63,015 nucleotides of DNA, taken from IMG/VR virus record IMGVR_UViG_3300009496_001865, positions 1 to 63,015 of that record; one strand, 5' to 3'. Position numbers and translations under genes: made by a program. This DNA comes from a virus. Below the pieces are notes generated by a model. That model saw nothing but the letters and a program-made list of their open reading frames with translations, was not told where the DNA came from and did not search any database. This document shows positions 17,960 to 26,643 of the stretch, piece after piece (the first letter of the stretch is position 1; every line of letters starts with the position of its first letter).

Positions 17960-19278
17960 ATCACTTTTCCTTTTTCTAACGAACCGTATGTTGTCGGCTC
18001 TTTCTCTGCAAGTTTCATTTCTTTATTATACAAAAAATCATCTTTTACAATTTCCCAAAGTTCTGGAAAAGCCTGTCTAAAGTTTTCTTTTCTATACAAG
18101 TCGCCACTTACAATCTGCTGTCTAAACAAATTCCATCTATGAATAATTTCGTTTTCAACTGTATCAGTTACCGCAATTCCATACGGTCTAACTGTTTCTG
18201 TTCTTGGAGTTAATACAAATTTTATTATACCATTTAATTCTTTACGCAATGCTTCTCCTAGTTCTGCATCTTTTAAAGGTTTCACAATAGCAGGTTTCAT
18301 ATCTTCTGGAAATACACTTGGATTAAACCAAGTTGGGAATCTTGCTATGTTGTGATAAATTTTAAATGTAGGCCAACGTTCTCTAAAAATTTTATGAAAC
18401 TCTGCAAGATACATTACATTCATTGCTGTAATAGTATGGCTTATACCTATACTTGCTTGATGTGTTTCATTTAGTGAATGGAAATAATCTAAGTTTTTAC
18501 TTACTTCATCCCAGTCACCTCCGTGCCTAAGGTATTCAAATCGTTCCTTTGTAGCACCGTCTATACTTACATTAAATCCTACACTTGCAAAATTTTCTAT
18601 TAAAGTTTTTAAAAACTTTTTATTTGCAAATGTTCCGTTTGTGCATGTATTAAGGTGTATATTTTTTGCAACACCTTTTTCTACTAAAGTGTTTACAAAT
18701 GTTCTAAACTCCTTCATATAGAATGGTTCACCGCCCATTACTTCTAATTGCGTAATAGAAGGTAACCATTCATCCATAGTAGTCCAAAACTTTGAATTCT
18801 CAAAATCTAGTAAAGGAATATCAACAACTTCTTCGTTATATGGCATTCCTCTGTCTTTTGCTTCTTTAACCCACTTACTACTATTATGAGGGTTACAACT
18901 TCTGCATTTTAAGTTACAAGTGTTGCTCAAAGTTAATTGTATGTCTGCAGGCATGTCTGGTTCCTTTTCATAATTGATTGGACCATAACGTGCTTTTGCA
19001 TATTCATTATACTGTTCTCTTTTGCTTTTATTTCCGTTTGCTTCGTCTTGCCAGCAAGGAGAACAATTATCAGGCAGTTTACCATCTCTGATTTCCTGCC
19101 TGATATTTTGATAATATTCACTATGGAATATATCTTTTATAGAGTGCGAACCTAGTGTAACTTCTTTGCCGTCAGTATCATACACACGATCACGTGCTAT
19201 GCAACACGTTCTAACATGACCTAAAGGTTCATTGCTGATATGTTTCCATAACAGACTACAATATCTTGGTTCGCTCAT
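17956..19278 (-). CDS. N-terminal-twitch radical SAM protein A5
   Basis: The protein has 440 residues. YCSLLW (C7), CC (25-26) and CSPC (72, 75) form the twitch module. CNLKCRSC (121, 125, 128) and VMGGEP (GGEP at 182-185) form the radical SAM core. The AFPELWEIV motif is followed by a charged tail of about 25 residues not seen in the others. It is the first of the five consecutive copies to be translated, three bases after the UDP-sugar dehydrogenase stop. It is therefore probably on the message that starts at the late promoter before that gene. Confidence 0.85.
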   Translation of the reverse strand: MSEPRYCSLLWKHISNEPLGHVRTCCIARDRVYDTDGKEVTLGSHSIKDIFHSEYYQNIRQEIRDGKLPDNCSPCWQDEANGNKSKREQYNEYAKARYGPINYEKEPDMPADIQLTLSNTCNLKCRSCNPHNSSKWVKEAKDRGMPYNEEVVDIPLLDFENSKFWTTMDEWLPSITQLEVMGGEPFYMKEFRTFVNTLVEKGVAKNIHLNTCTNGTFANKKFLKTLIENFASVGFNVSIDGATKERFEYLRHGGDWDEVSKNLDYFHSLNETHQASIGISHTITAMNVMYLAEFHKIFRERWPTFKIYHNIARFPTWFNPSVFPEDMKPAIVKPLKDAELGEALRKELNGIIKFVLTPRTETVRPYGIAVTDTVENEIIHRWNLFRQQIVSGDLYRKENFRQAFPELWEIVKDDFLYNKEMKLAEKEPTTYGSLEKGKVI

Positions 19279-19281
19279 TCT

Positions 19282-20610
19282 CTATCTTAAAGCCTCATTT
19301 CTAGTGTTTCCGTAATGAACTACTCTAACACCTTCCATAGGCGGTAACTTTCTCCATGGGTCTAATACAATACTTCCTTGTGCAAAATTAAGTTCTGTGC
19401 CATTAGCAGTAGCAACTGTTAAAGCCTCATCGGCGCCAGTTACTCTATGCTCGTCATACCATCCTTTGACAAAGTCTAATTGTTTACCATATGTTATTTC
19501 TGGGTTATGTGCTATAAGATATACCGCAGGATTATCTAAAACATCCTGTAACGGTGTTTCTCCCATTACTTCATCTAAGTAATATAACTCATGACCTGCT
19601 TTTTCTATGTAGTGACCTACTAACATACTTGGTGACCCTGCATCATAAGGAACTAATGGTTTATATGCTTTACCTACAATTATAATAGGCATGCTTGGTA
19701 TTAAACCAAATGCTGGGTGTTGATCACCTGCATATTCTATTAACTTATTTGCCATATTTTTTGCTTGAACTTCTCTCGAAAGCATTACAGCATCAAATAG
19801 GTCATATCCTAAGTCTAGTTCTTCTGCCATCCAACGTAAAGCGATATTATCTCTGGGGTGACATGCACCACCATCGCCCATACCTGGTTTCATGTAACCT
19901 GGTCCCATAATACGTCTGTCTGAGTTTGCAAGTGCATCACATACAACTTCTGCGTTTATGTTACCTGACTTTTCTGCAACGTCTTGTATCATGTTTACTA
20001 AACTTACTTTTGCTGATATAAATGTATTATAAAATACTTTGATACATTCTGTTTCGTCCCATGTTCCGATAACGTAACGTGGTTCGTTTTGCATGATTGT
20101 TTTATAAAAGTCTACAAGTTCCAATGCGTCACCTGTTTCACTTCCATCTTCTGTGCCAATCATTACCATTTCTGGATTAACCATATCCCACTTGACTGTG
20201 CCCATAGCAATTAAGTATGGATTATACACAAATCTGGTATTGGTCATTAAAGGAACAAATTCCCTTCGCGTTGTGCCCGGGAGCACGGTTGATATAAGGA
20301 CGATAAGTTGCTCGTTTGATGCAACCTCATTTACTTGCGAAAGAACTTTCTTAACTAATGTATAGTCAAAGTCTTTGTTAGGTAAATGGCTGGTTGGTGC
20401 TTTGCCATCATATTGAGGATCGTGTGGAGTTTGAACTGCAACAAAAACAATATCTTGTCCTATTACAGCATCCTTAAGATCTGAAACCATTGTAAAGTTT
20501 TCAGGCTCTCTAGGCTCTACATCGTATCCTACAACATCATGGACCTCAGCAACCATTTCGGCGCAGGCTTGTCCTAACTTGCCTACCCCAATGAATCCGA
20601 TTGAGGCCAT
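19282..20610 (-). CDS. UDP-glucose/GDP-mannose dehydrogenase family enzyme
   Basis: The protein has 442 residues, close to the family length. The N-terminal Rossmann domain has GVGKLG (8-13) for NAD+. 'VQTPHDP' (59-65) and 'STVLPGTT' (107-114) are family landmarks. The catalytic Cys is C250 in GGACHPRD, and Lys191 lies in the conserved K-x-F-x-N stretch. These enzymes oxidise a nucleotide-sugar C6 alcohol to the uronate with 2 NAD+. The exact sugar (UDP-glucose, UDP-ManNAc, GDP-mannose) cannot be read. AGGAGAG precedes the ATG, and a GATAAATA promoter lies 40 bases upstream, so this gene opens a transcript. Confidence 0.88.
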   Translation of the reverse strand: MASIGFIGVGKLGQACAEMVAEVHDVVGYDVEPREPENFTMVSDLKDAVIGQDIVFVAVQTPHDPQYDGKAPTSHLPNKDFDYTLVKKVLSQVNEVASNEQLIVLISTVLPGTTRREFVPLMTNTRFVYNPYLIAMGTVKWDMVNPEMVMIGTEDGSETGDALELVDFYKTIMQNEPRYVIGTWDETECIKVFYNTFISAKVSLVNMIQDVAEKSGNINAEVVCDALANSDRRIMGPGYMKPGMGDGGACHPRDNIALRWMAEELDLGYDLFDAVMLSREVQAKNMANKLIEYAGDQHPAFGLIPSMPIIIVGKAYKPLVPYDAGSPSMLVGHYIEKAGHELYYLDEVMGETPLQDVLDNPAVYLIAHNPEITYGKQLDFVKGWYDEHRVTGADEALTVATANGTELNFAQGSIVLDPWRKLPPMEGVRVVHYGNTRNEALR

Positions 20611-20649
20611 TTTTCTCTCCTATTGAGTTTGTTGTATTAAATACAGTTA

Positions 20650-20657
20650 TATTTATC
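20650..20657 (-). promoter_or_regulatory. T4-like late promoter GATAAATA
   Basis: It lies in the 60-bp gap between the SGNH copy 5 stop and the dehydrogenase start. It would give a leader of about 35 bases containing the AGGAGAG ribosome site. It probably drives the dehydrogenase and the five radical SAM genes downstream. Confidence 0.6.
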
Positions 20658-20670
20658 GGGTTTGTTTTAT

Positions 20671-21489
20671 CTACCAGTTTAAAGTAGGTAGCAGATATTT
20701 GTCTACAAATAGTTCTGCAGTATTAGTTCCTGGGTGATCACCATCATCGTAAGTGCCAGTTCTATCTGGAAAAGTAAGTGCTAGTTCCCAAATGCCGTTC
20801 TTATTGTCATCAATAAAACACCAATTGCTGAAGTCTATTTGATTTACAATACTATCTAATTGTTCAAAATCGCACATATATGGTTCTGCATTAAGACCAA
20901 ATGAAAATTGTTCTGTGATATCTATATTAAATTTTTGTTTTTGCACTTCTGCATGACTCTTATTTAAATGATTCCTATAATTCATAAATGTATATGGAAT
21001 ATCATTTGCTTTACAATACTGTTGCAAGTCTATTATTTGTTGTAATGATTCAGCATAGTGTTGTAGCCAATTGACATTGTCGTAGTAACCTTTAAACAAT
21101 TCTATAAGTATCTCATTAATTGCAGGGTCATAATATCGCCAATTCTTCCATGCTCCAGAGTTGCCTCCTGACGAAACCCATAAGTTATGCGAAGACTTAC
21201 ATCTGTATTTCTTACCTGTGTTTAATATGTTGTATTGTTCTTGTGATACTTCTACGTCATATCTTGAAAAGCCACTCCACATGATTAATACATGGTCAAC
21301 TTCATTATTTTTAAGATAATCTATAGACGAATCTTTTATATAAAAGTTTCCTGCACCTAGATGTGCAAGGTTAGTAAATTCGTGCTCTGGAAATCTGTTT
21401 GCTAATATTTCGGGCCATCTAATTTTATCTTGTCTAAATCTTTCATTAGTTTTCCAAGTATAACTGCACCCATTACATAATACTTTCAT
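20671..21489 (-). CDS. SGNH/GDSL-fold protein, GCS variant (copy 5)
   Basis: The protein has 272 residues from the Met at 21489, which gives MKVLCNGCSYT, in register with copies 1 and 2. A GAGN block follows near residue 45, and the C-terminal DGDHPGTNT segment contains the Asp-x-x-His-type motif (D-G-D-H-P-G), the clearest of the five copies. It is probably an esterase or acyltransferase. It overlaps the sulfotransferase gene by 17 bases, so an acyl-editing enzyme and a sulfating enzyme are translated together. This is the last gene before a fresh promoter. Confidence 0.75.
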   Translation of the reverse strand: MKVLCNGCSYTWKTNERFRQDKIRWPEILANRFPEHEFTNLAHLGAGNFYIKDSSIDYLKNNEVDHVLIMWSGFSRYDVEVSQEQYNILNTGKKYRCKSSHNLWVSSGGNSGAWKNWRYYDPAINEILIELFKGYYDNVNWLQHYAESLQQIIDLQQYCKANDIPYTFMNYRNHLNKSHAEVQKQKFNIDITEQFSFGLNAEPYMCDFEQLDSIVNQIDFSNWCFIDDNKNGIWELALTFPDRTGTYDDGDHPGTNTAELFVDKYLLPTLNW

Positions 21490-22159
21490 ATCTATCAATC
21501 TCTGGTCTTAGGAACTTGTCTATTAAGTAATAATGCTTACATTCAAGCAATGCTCTTTCGACACATTCTATATCTTTTTTGCGTGACGTGTTTTCTCTTT
21601 TACCCGGTTCTATCTCTAATACTTCAGACATGAACCAATCTAAGTTACTGCTATCTATATACGATATGTTTTTAAACTGTTCGCAAAAGTCAATATAATT
21701 GCATGTATGGTAATTGGTATGCAATGTAAATGCTCTGCCCCAACTATGTGTTGCTTGTTGTTGTCCATCACAAATAAATTGTGTCAAGTAAAATAGTCTG
21801 TCTATGTATTCAACTAGTCTATCATGATCATAAACAACTTTTTCCCATAAAGGCAAAAACTCATCTCCAGGAGCAATTCCACTAATGTAATCTTGTAGTA
21901 TTTCTTTAAAGCCACTTACATATCTCTGCCATGGTTCTCTGATTATAAAAATTATTTCATAGTTTTCTTTATGCAAGTGTTCTACTATATCTTCTTGCCT
22001 GCTCATTCCACTAAAGTGTTCTGGGCCTATGCCATACCAATCGACATCTCCTTCCCCAATTGTTTTCCAATCAGTGCTTAATCTATTTTGTAGAGTTGTT
22101 GTTCCAGTCTTACCTTTACTGAATATACATATTTTCTTATCGTCGTTTATTGCTAACAT
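21473..22159 (-). CDS. PAPS-dependent sulfotransferase-like
   Basis: The protein has 228 residues. SKGKTGTTT (residues 14-22) matches the 5'-phosphosulfate loop, and IIREPWQRYVSGF (from residue 72) matches the 3'-phosphate-binding R...S segment of sulfotransferases. The size fits small bacterial and phage members. It would transfer sulfate from PAPS to a carbohydrate or other hydroxyl, and the surrounding genes favour a carbohydrate. No PAPS-synthesis gene is in the window, so the donor would come from the host. The start overlaps the previous radical SAM stop by one base (TAATG). Confidence 0.82.
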   Translation of the reverse strand: MLAINDDKKICIFSKGKTGTTTLQNRLSTDWKTIGEGDVDWYGIGPEHFSGMSRQEDIVEHLHKENYEIIFIIREPWQRYVSGFKEILQDYISGIAPGDEFLPLWEKVVYDHDRLVEYIDRLFYLTQFICDGQQQATHSWGRAFTLHTNYHTCNYIDFCEQFKNISYIDSSNLDWFMSEVLEIEPGKRENTSRKKDIECVERALLECKHYYLIDKFLRPEIDRYESIM

Positions 22160-23562
22160 TATCTTTGATTATGCTTTTTATCTACTCGCATCCACCAATC
22201 AAATAGTTCAGAATCTTTTGCATAGATGTCTTGTATTCTAAGTTTTTCTTTTGGTCTTATTTCTGCAATTTTATCCTGCCAGCCTCTACCATTAAAGAAA
22301 CTGTCTTCATGTTGATCAGGCCATTGTTCTTCAAATGTAGGAGTAATTTTCATATTCTCCAATTCGTTAATTAGTGTTTGCTGTTTTTGTGTTGCTCTTG
22401 GTTTTATGTATTCTAAATTTTCGTCTATAATTCTATTAAGTATATGTCTTGGCCAAGCCATTGCACTCATTACAATATCAGGATGGAAAGCGAACATGCG
22501 TTTTGTTTCTATTTTAACATCTAGTTCTAATGCGTAATCAAAAAAGTTTTTGAGATCAAACATACCGGGACCTGTAAGTGTTAAATCCATTAACATTTTG
22601 TCATTACCACCTGGCAATGCTACACCTTCTCTAAAGTTTTTATCCCACTCTTCCCAATTGAGCCCTGTTCTTATAAACTCGCCTATATCTCCTGTGCCGT
22701 CTATACTTGCACACATGGTCCAGTCCTTTGCTTGTGGTAGCCAATCATACAGGTAATGCTTACCAAATCTAACTCTGCTAAGATTACTATTGTATCTTAA
22801 ATGAACTTTATGTAAATTATTATCTTGTGCAAGTCTATCCATAGACTTCCAGTGTATATCATACATTAGTGGCTCACCGCCTACCCAATATATTTCCTCA
22901 ACTGTTCCTGATTTAATGTATTCCCAAAACTCTTCTTCAACTACTTCCTTCTGAAAAGTCTCGATGACCTCCTTGTTCTCAGGAACCATAAACGGCTGTT
23001 GTTCCGGAGTCCAAAGGTCATGCTTTCTTTTTTCTGCCTCCCATGTTGAGCTGAGAGGTTCGCCGCACATACGGCACTTAAAATTACACAGGTTACTGAC
23101 CCGGTAATCAAAAGAAATTGGTTCCATAGTAGTATATCCATCATCATTTGTATCCTCAAAACATTTATCAATTTTATTTTCGAATAAGTATCCTGTAAAC
23201 CATTGACGGTATGTGCTTTGGCTTAGAATACTATCATTACATACTGCACATTGTGGTATTTCCTCACCGGCCATAAGTTTCTTTCTTATGTCCATCATGT
23301 AAGGTGAATTCCAATGTTCTTTTAAACTTATTGGTTTATAATCTTCTATTGTTCCTACGTCTTTATATTTGCCAGTGCTCTTATCATTACTAGCATCTAT
23401 ATACTGACGTTGCATCATATGTTCTTCTCTACTAGCACAACACATACGTCGTTCTGATTGCGGACTAATATAGGTATGAGTCCAAGGAGCCGTGCAGAAA
23501 ACTTTGTTCTCTGAGTCGGGGCTCATTTGTCCTCTTTCCCATTTAGGTTTTATTCTAGCCAT
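22159..23562 (-). CDS. N-terminal-twitch radical SAM protein A6
   Basis: The start is set at Met 23562 (not 23568) because it gives the eight-base ATGGCTAG overlap seen elsewhere. The protein has 467 residues: FCTAPW (C23), CC (41-42), CAVC (105, 108), CNFKCRMC core (159, 163, 166) and VGGEP (GGEP at 228-231). It has a longer insert between twitch and core than A1-A5 and lacks their FPEL tail motif, ending in a basic helix. It stands alone between the sulfotransferase and the NeuB-like gene, so it may act in a different step from the five-copy array. Confidence 0.84.
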   Translation of the reverse strand: MARIKPKWERGQMSPDSENKVFCTAPWTHTYISPQSERRMCCASREEHMMQRQYIDASNDKSTGKYKDVGTIEDYKPISLKEHWNSPYMMDIRKKLMAGEEIPQCAVCNDSILSQSTYRQWFTGYLFENKIDKCFEDTNDDGYTTMEPISFDYRVSNLCNFKCRMCGEPLSSTWEAEKRKHDLWTPEQQPFMVPENKEVIETFQKEVVEEEFWEYIKSGTVEEIYWVGGEPLMYDIHWKSMDRLAQDNNLHKVHLRYNSNLSRVRFGKHYLYDWLPQAKDWTMCASIDGTGDIGEFIRTGLNWEEWDKNFREGVALPGGNDKMLMDLTLTGPGMFDLKNFFDYALELDVKIETKRMFAFHPDIVMSAMAWPRHILNRIIDENLEYIKPRATQKQQTLINELENMKITPTFEEQWPDQHEDSFFNGRGWQDKIAEIRPKEKLRIQDIYAKDSELFDWWMRVDKKHNQR

Positions 23563-24319
23563 TTGCAATCTCTAATTGGTTCATGTTAATAAAGAAGTCG
23601 TAAAATTTCTTAGGTGATAATACTGCTCCTTCTGAGTCGTCATCTCCTAGAAACTTTTCTATAAAGTCTATATTTTTAAATACTACAGCACAATCGGGGA
23701 ATATATCTTCACATCTTCCTTCATATCCGACACCGACATGTGGTCTACTCTTATATTTTTCTAAAACATCTAAATTAAGTTCCTCTATTTGAGGAGGAAA
23801 TTTAGGAGTGGAGTGATATAATTTTATTCTCTTTTTATACTTTGGTTTATCTAGTATTGTTAATAATCTATCTATTAACTCATCGTTGCCACCATAAGTA
23901 ATCCATAAAAAATTATTTGCAACAAACTCTACTAATCCTTCATCATCTCTGGAATTGTAATGTATTTTTATTTCTTCTGTTCCTGTATGGTCCTTAACCC
24001 ATTGGGCAGACTCTACATCAGTTACACTCCATTTTAAAGGAATGCCTATTTCATCTACTAATTTTAATATTTTTTGACATGTAAATTCATCTATCTCACT
24101 ACGTTTAGCAACTTCTAAATAAGGCAATGTTCCCCATTTAGAATCCATTTTAATATATTGTTGATTGGGCTGAATTGCAAGGTGTGGTGTAGACTTAGAC
24201 AGCACTACAGCATCAGCATTACATTGTGCCGCGGCAATGATCCTTTTTTCAAGGATACTGAAATCATTTTCGTGTCCTATGCTAATGTTTGCATATAATT
24301 CTATATCTCGTTCTCTCAA
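23555..24319 (-). CDS. NeuB-like TIM-barrel paralogue, degenerate
   Basis: The protein has 254 residues from a TTG start overlapping the preceding stop (TTGA), with GGAGAT just upstream. Its first strand and helix (ISIGHENDFSILEKRI) parallel the EIGINHNGD region of the true NeuB encoded two genes upstream, and later strands follow the same layout. However, the Glu, Asn and His that NeuB uses near the N-terminus are altered, and the usual EKHFT and DxxxS regions are missing. It also ends without a SAF domain. It may be an accessory barrel or a changed-specificity aldolase. It could also be unrelated at the level of activity. Confidence 0.55.
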   Translation of the reverse strand: MRERDIELYANISIGHENDFSILEKRIIAAAQCNADAVVLSKSTPHLAIQPNQQYIKMDSKWGTLPYLEVAKRSEIDEFTCQKILKLVDEIGIPLKWSVTDVESAQWVKDHTGTEEIKIHYNSRDDEGLVEFVANNFLWITYGGNDELIDRLLTILDKPKYKKRIKLYHSTPKFPPQIEELNLDVLEKYKSRPHVGVGYEGRCEDIFPDCAVVFKNIDFIEKFLGDDDSEGAVLSPKKFYDFFINMNQLEIANG

Positions 24320-25134
24320 TTTTTATCTCCGTAAAAAGGAATTAAATCTTGTTCTTCTGCTCGAAGTCTTGATATATTTCCGCTAATAGGTGCGGTAATA
24401 ATGTATATACCTTCTTCTTGCATAATCTTTGACCATATAAGTGGACTTTGAATACTAAATTCAGAATCTATTTTAATATCCATTGCTTTTCTTATTACAT
24501 ATTCTATATCTAGATTTTTTAGAATACTAAATGCTTTGTTATTCATTGTCCAACTAAAGTCGTCAAAGGAAGCACCATGCATTGGGTCTACCATTCTTAA
24601 TGGTGACCATACTATAGGTTTAAGTTCCATTACTCTATTATCAAGTTCATCTTGATTTATTAATAGGCTTTCTAAGTTATCAGGAACAAGTTGTCTCCAT
24701 GTTTCCTGATCTGTTGTTTGTTTAATCGCATGCCAAGTCCATCTTCTTAAATCTTTATACTGTTTATGATCCTCTGTAAAGAAATTAAGTATATCACTTT
24801 GATATCCAATGTCTGTTCGTGTTCTAAAATAGTAATCGTATTCACCTTCGACTAATTTAAAACTTTTTAATACTGTATAAAATTGTGCAAACTCATATCT
24901 AAGTTTATCAGATGTAATATTTCTGTATTGCTTATATTTGTCAAAATGATCTTCATACTTTTCTATTTCTATAGTAGCATCAGGAAAGAACTTTTGTAAC
25001 TTGTCCCAATGAGGATTGTGCTCATGTTCCCATGTATGAAAATAAAAATCTTTATTTGCATCTGCAAATGCTTTATTAAGATGAGTCCTTTTCAGTTTCC
25101 TGCATTGACCACTTCCTATAATAGCAAGTTTCAT
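24316..25134 (-). CDS. WavE-like glycosyltransferase
   Basis: The protein has 272 residues. The N-terminus MKLAIIGSGQ precedes an 'FHTW' strand (residues 32-35) and a Y-Y-F-R-T-R-T-D-I motif (residues 101-109), which is the hallmark of WavE/capsular GT-like proteins, where the [KR]xRxDI segment holds the nucleotide sugar. It sits between NeuB and its barrel paralogue, so nonulosonic-acid transfer is a tempting guess without direct support. ATGA overlaps with NeuB upstream. Confidence 0.6.
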   Translation of the reverse strand: MKLAIIGSGQCRKLKRTHLNKAFADANKDFYFHTWEHEHNPHWDKLQKFFPDATIEIEKYEDHFDKYKQYRNITSDKLRYEFAQFYTVLKSFKLVEGEYDYYFRTRTDIGYQSDILNFFTEDHKQYKDLRRWTWHAIKQTTDQETWRQLVPDNLESLLINQDELDNRVMELKPIVWSPLRMVDPMHGASFDDFSWTMNNKAFSILKNLDIEYVIRKAMDIKIDSEFSIQSPLIWSKIMQEEGIYIITAPISGNISRLRAEEQDLIPFYGDKN

Positions 25135-25961
25135 CTCATTTTCCTCAAATTTTCTTTTTCACAATCTAAAACACCTTCTCTAACACCCAATGTTTTTTCT
25201 AACATTCTAATTGTGCCTACTAGTTCTGACATGTCTTGTGGGTCACTACTAGCACCTTGATCAGTTCCCCACATCTCCTTATCTAATGTGAAGTGTCGTT
25301 CTAACCAATCTATTCCTTTGTAAACACTTGCTGATGCACTAATAACATTCTGTTCATGACTGCTATATCCATAACTGTAACCACTATGTTTGCTTTGCAT
25401 CCAATCTATCGTATCCATTCTTAATGTATCTAATTCTGCAGGATATGAACTTACTGTATGCATTAATACTAGTTTATTTTTATCCGTTGCTGATTTAAAT
25501 AAATTACAAATATTTTCAATCTCAGTCTGTGTTGTCATTCCTGTGCTTACTATTACTTTTTTATATAGGTCTTTTGCTGTTTTAATCAATTCTAATTCTG
25601 TTGCTTTAGCACTAGGAATTTTAGTAAGTTCATTACTAAAGTTTTCATGCATAAATTTTAAACTATTAATATCCCATACACTTACAAACCAGCCTATGCC
25701 AATGTGTTGACAAAACTTATTAATTATGTTATAATCATTAAGTCCAAATTCTATTCTATGTTTGTATTCCAAATATGTCATATCTCCCCATGGGGTAGAC
25801 TTAGATTGATTTTTTTGTAGTTCAGGCACACAAATATCTGGATCACGTTTTTGAAACTTAACATAATCGGCGCCGGAATCTTTAGCCGCCTGTATCATTT
25901 CTAAACATTTTTCTATATCACCGTTGTGATTTATTCCGATCTCTGCTATAATATTAACCAT
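25131..25961 (-). CDS. sialic/nonulosonic acid synthase (NeuB family), lacks SAF domain
   Basis: The start is taken at Met 25961, which gives the eight-base ATGGTTAA overlap with the cytidylyltransferase stop; the frame is open to 25994. The protein has 276 residues with AEIGINHNG (6-14), KFQ (35-37), an H-T-V-S-x-Y-P segment, GYSSHE, ERHFTLDK and DQGASSDP, all diagnostic of the NeuB aldolase barrel that joins phosphoenolpyruvate to a ManNAc-type sugar. Typical NeuB has about 350 residues with a C-terminal antifreeze-like SAF domain, which is absent here. The product should be a nonulosonic acid; which one is unknown. Confidence 0.88.
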   Translation of the reverse strand: MVNIIAEIGINHNGDIEKCLEMIQAAKDSGADYVKFQKRDPDICVPELQKNQSKSTPWGDMTYLEYKHRIEFGLNDYNIINKFCQHIGIGWFVSVWDINSLKFMHENFSNELTKIPSAKATELELIKTAKDLYKKVIVSTGMTTQTEIENICNLFKSATDKNKLVLMHTVSSYPAELDTLRMDTIDWMQSKHSGYSYGYSSHEQNVISASASVYKGIDWLERHFTLDKEMWGTDQGASSDPQDMSELVGTIRMLEKTLGVREGVLDCEKENLRKMR

Positions 25962-26643
25962 AAAGTTTTGTCCAATAGTGTGTGTATAATTCAAACTGCC
26001 ATTCGTAATCTATGTCTAAACATTCAAACTCAGATACTTCAAATAGTTTAGGATTATTTTTGCTATATGGAGGTCTGCCCATCCATACACCATTTTTAAT
26101 TTTATCTAATTTACCTGCATATAAAACATGGCCTGCTTCGTAGATAGTTTCTACTGCTTTGGTATTCATTATGTTATTTCCAATTGGCCATTTTGAGATT
26201 AAATTTCCTGCGGTATCCCAAAAGTATTGTTTCTTTGGTATAACTGCAAACTGTCCATCATAAGGGTTAGTAAGATACTCGTCTATAAAATTATCTATTG
26301 TTTCTACTTCTAGGAATAAGTTACAAGCATTTATAAGTATTGCATACTTGTATTGTGGAAATTGATCATGCCATTCGTATATCTTCTGCAAACTTGTGTC
26401 ATTGTTTGCACTCTCAACACTTCTCTTGTAATGCTTTACACCATTGTTATCGCATATATCTATAAGTTCTTGTTCGCATACACTAGCACGGAATTGTTCT
26501 AAGGGTATTTTAGATTTCTTAATTTTTTTAAGTGCAATATCAAATAAGTTTGTGCCTGCAAAAGGCCTAATCATTTTTTGAGGTGCTCGTTCGCTATTAA
26601 CTCTTGCTTGAATTATAAAAAGTATATCGTTTAGATTTTTCAT
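25954..26643 (-). CDS. cytidylyltransferase-like protein (NeuA/SpsF type)
   Basis: The protein has 229 residues. IIQARVNSERAPQKMIRPF (from residue 10) is a diverged form of the nucleotide-binding P-A-R-x-G-S-[KR]-x-x-x-x-K loop of acylneuraminate cytidylyltransferases, and CLDIDYEW near the C-terminus matches their D-I-D metal/end motif. NeuA activates the nonulosonic acid as its CMP derivative, and its place directly before NeuB supports that. The middle is quite changed, so nucleotide and sugar specificity are uncertain. It overlaps the previous radical SAM stop (ATGA). Confidence 0.75.
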   Translation of the reverse strand: MKNLNDILFIIQARVNSERAPQKMIRPFAGTNLFDIALKKIKKSKIPLEQFRASVCEQELIDICDNNGVKHYKRSVESANNDTSLQKIYEWHDQFPQYKYAILINACNLFLEVETIDNFIDEYLTNPYDGQFAVIPKKQYFWDTAGNLISKWPIGNNIMNTKAVETIYEAGHVLYAGKLDKIKNGVWMGRPPYSKNNPKLFEVSEFECLDIDYEWQFELYTHYWTKLYG

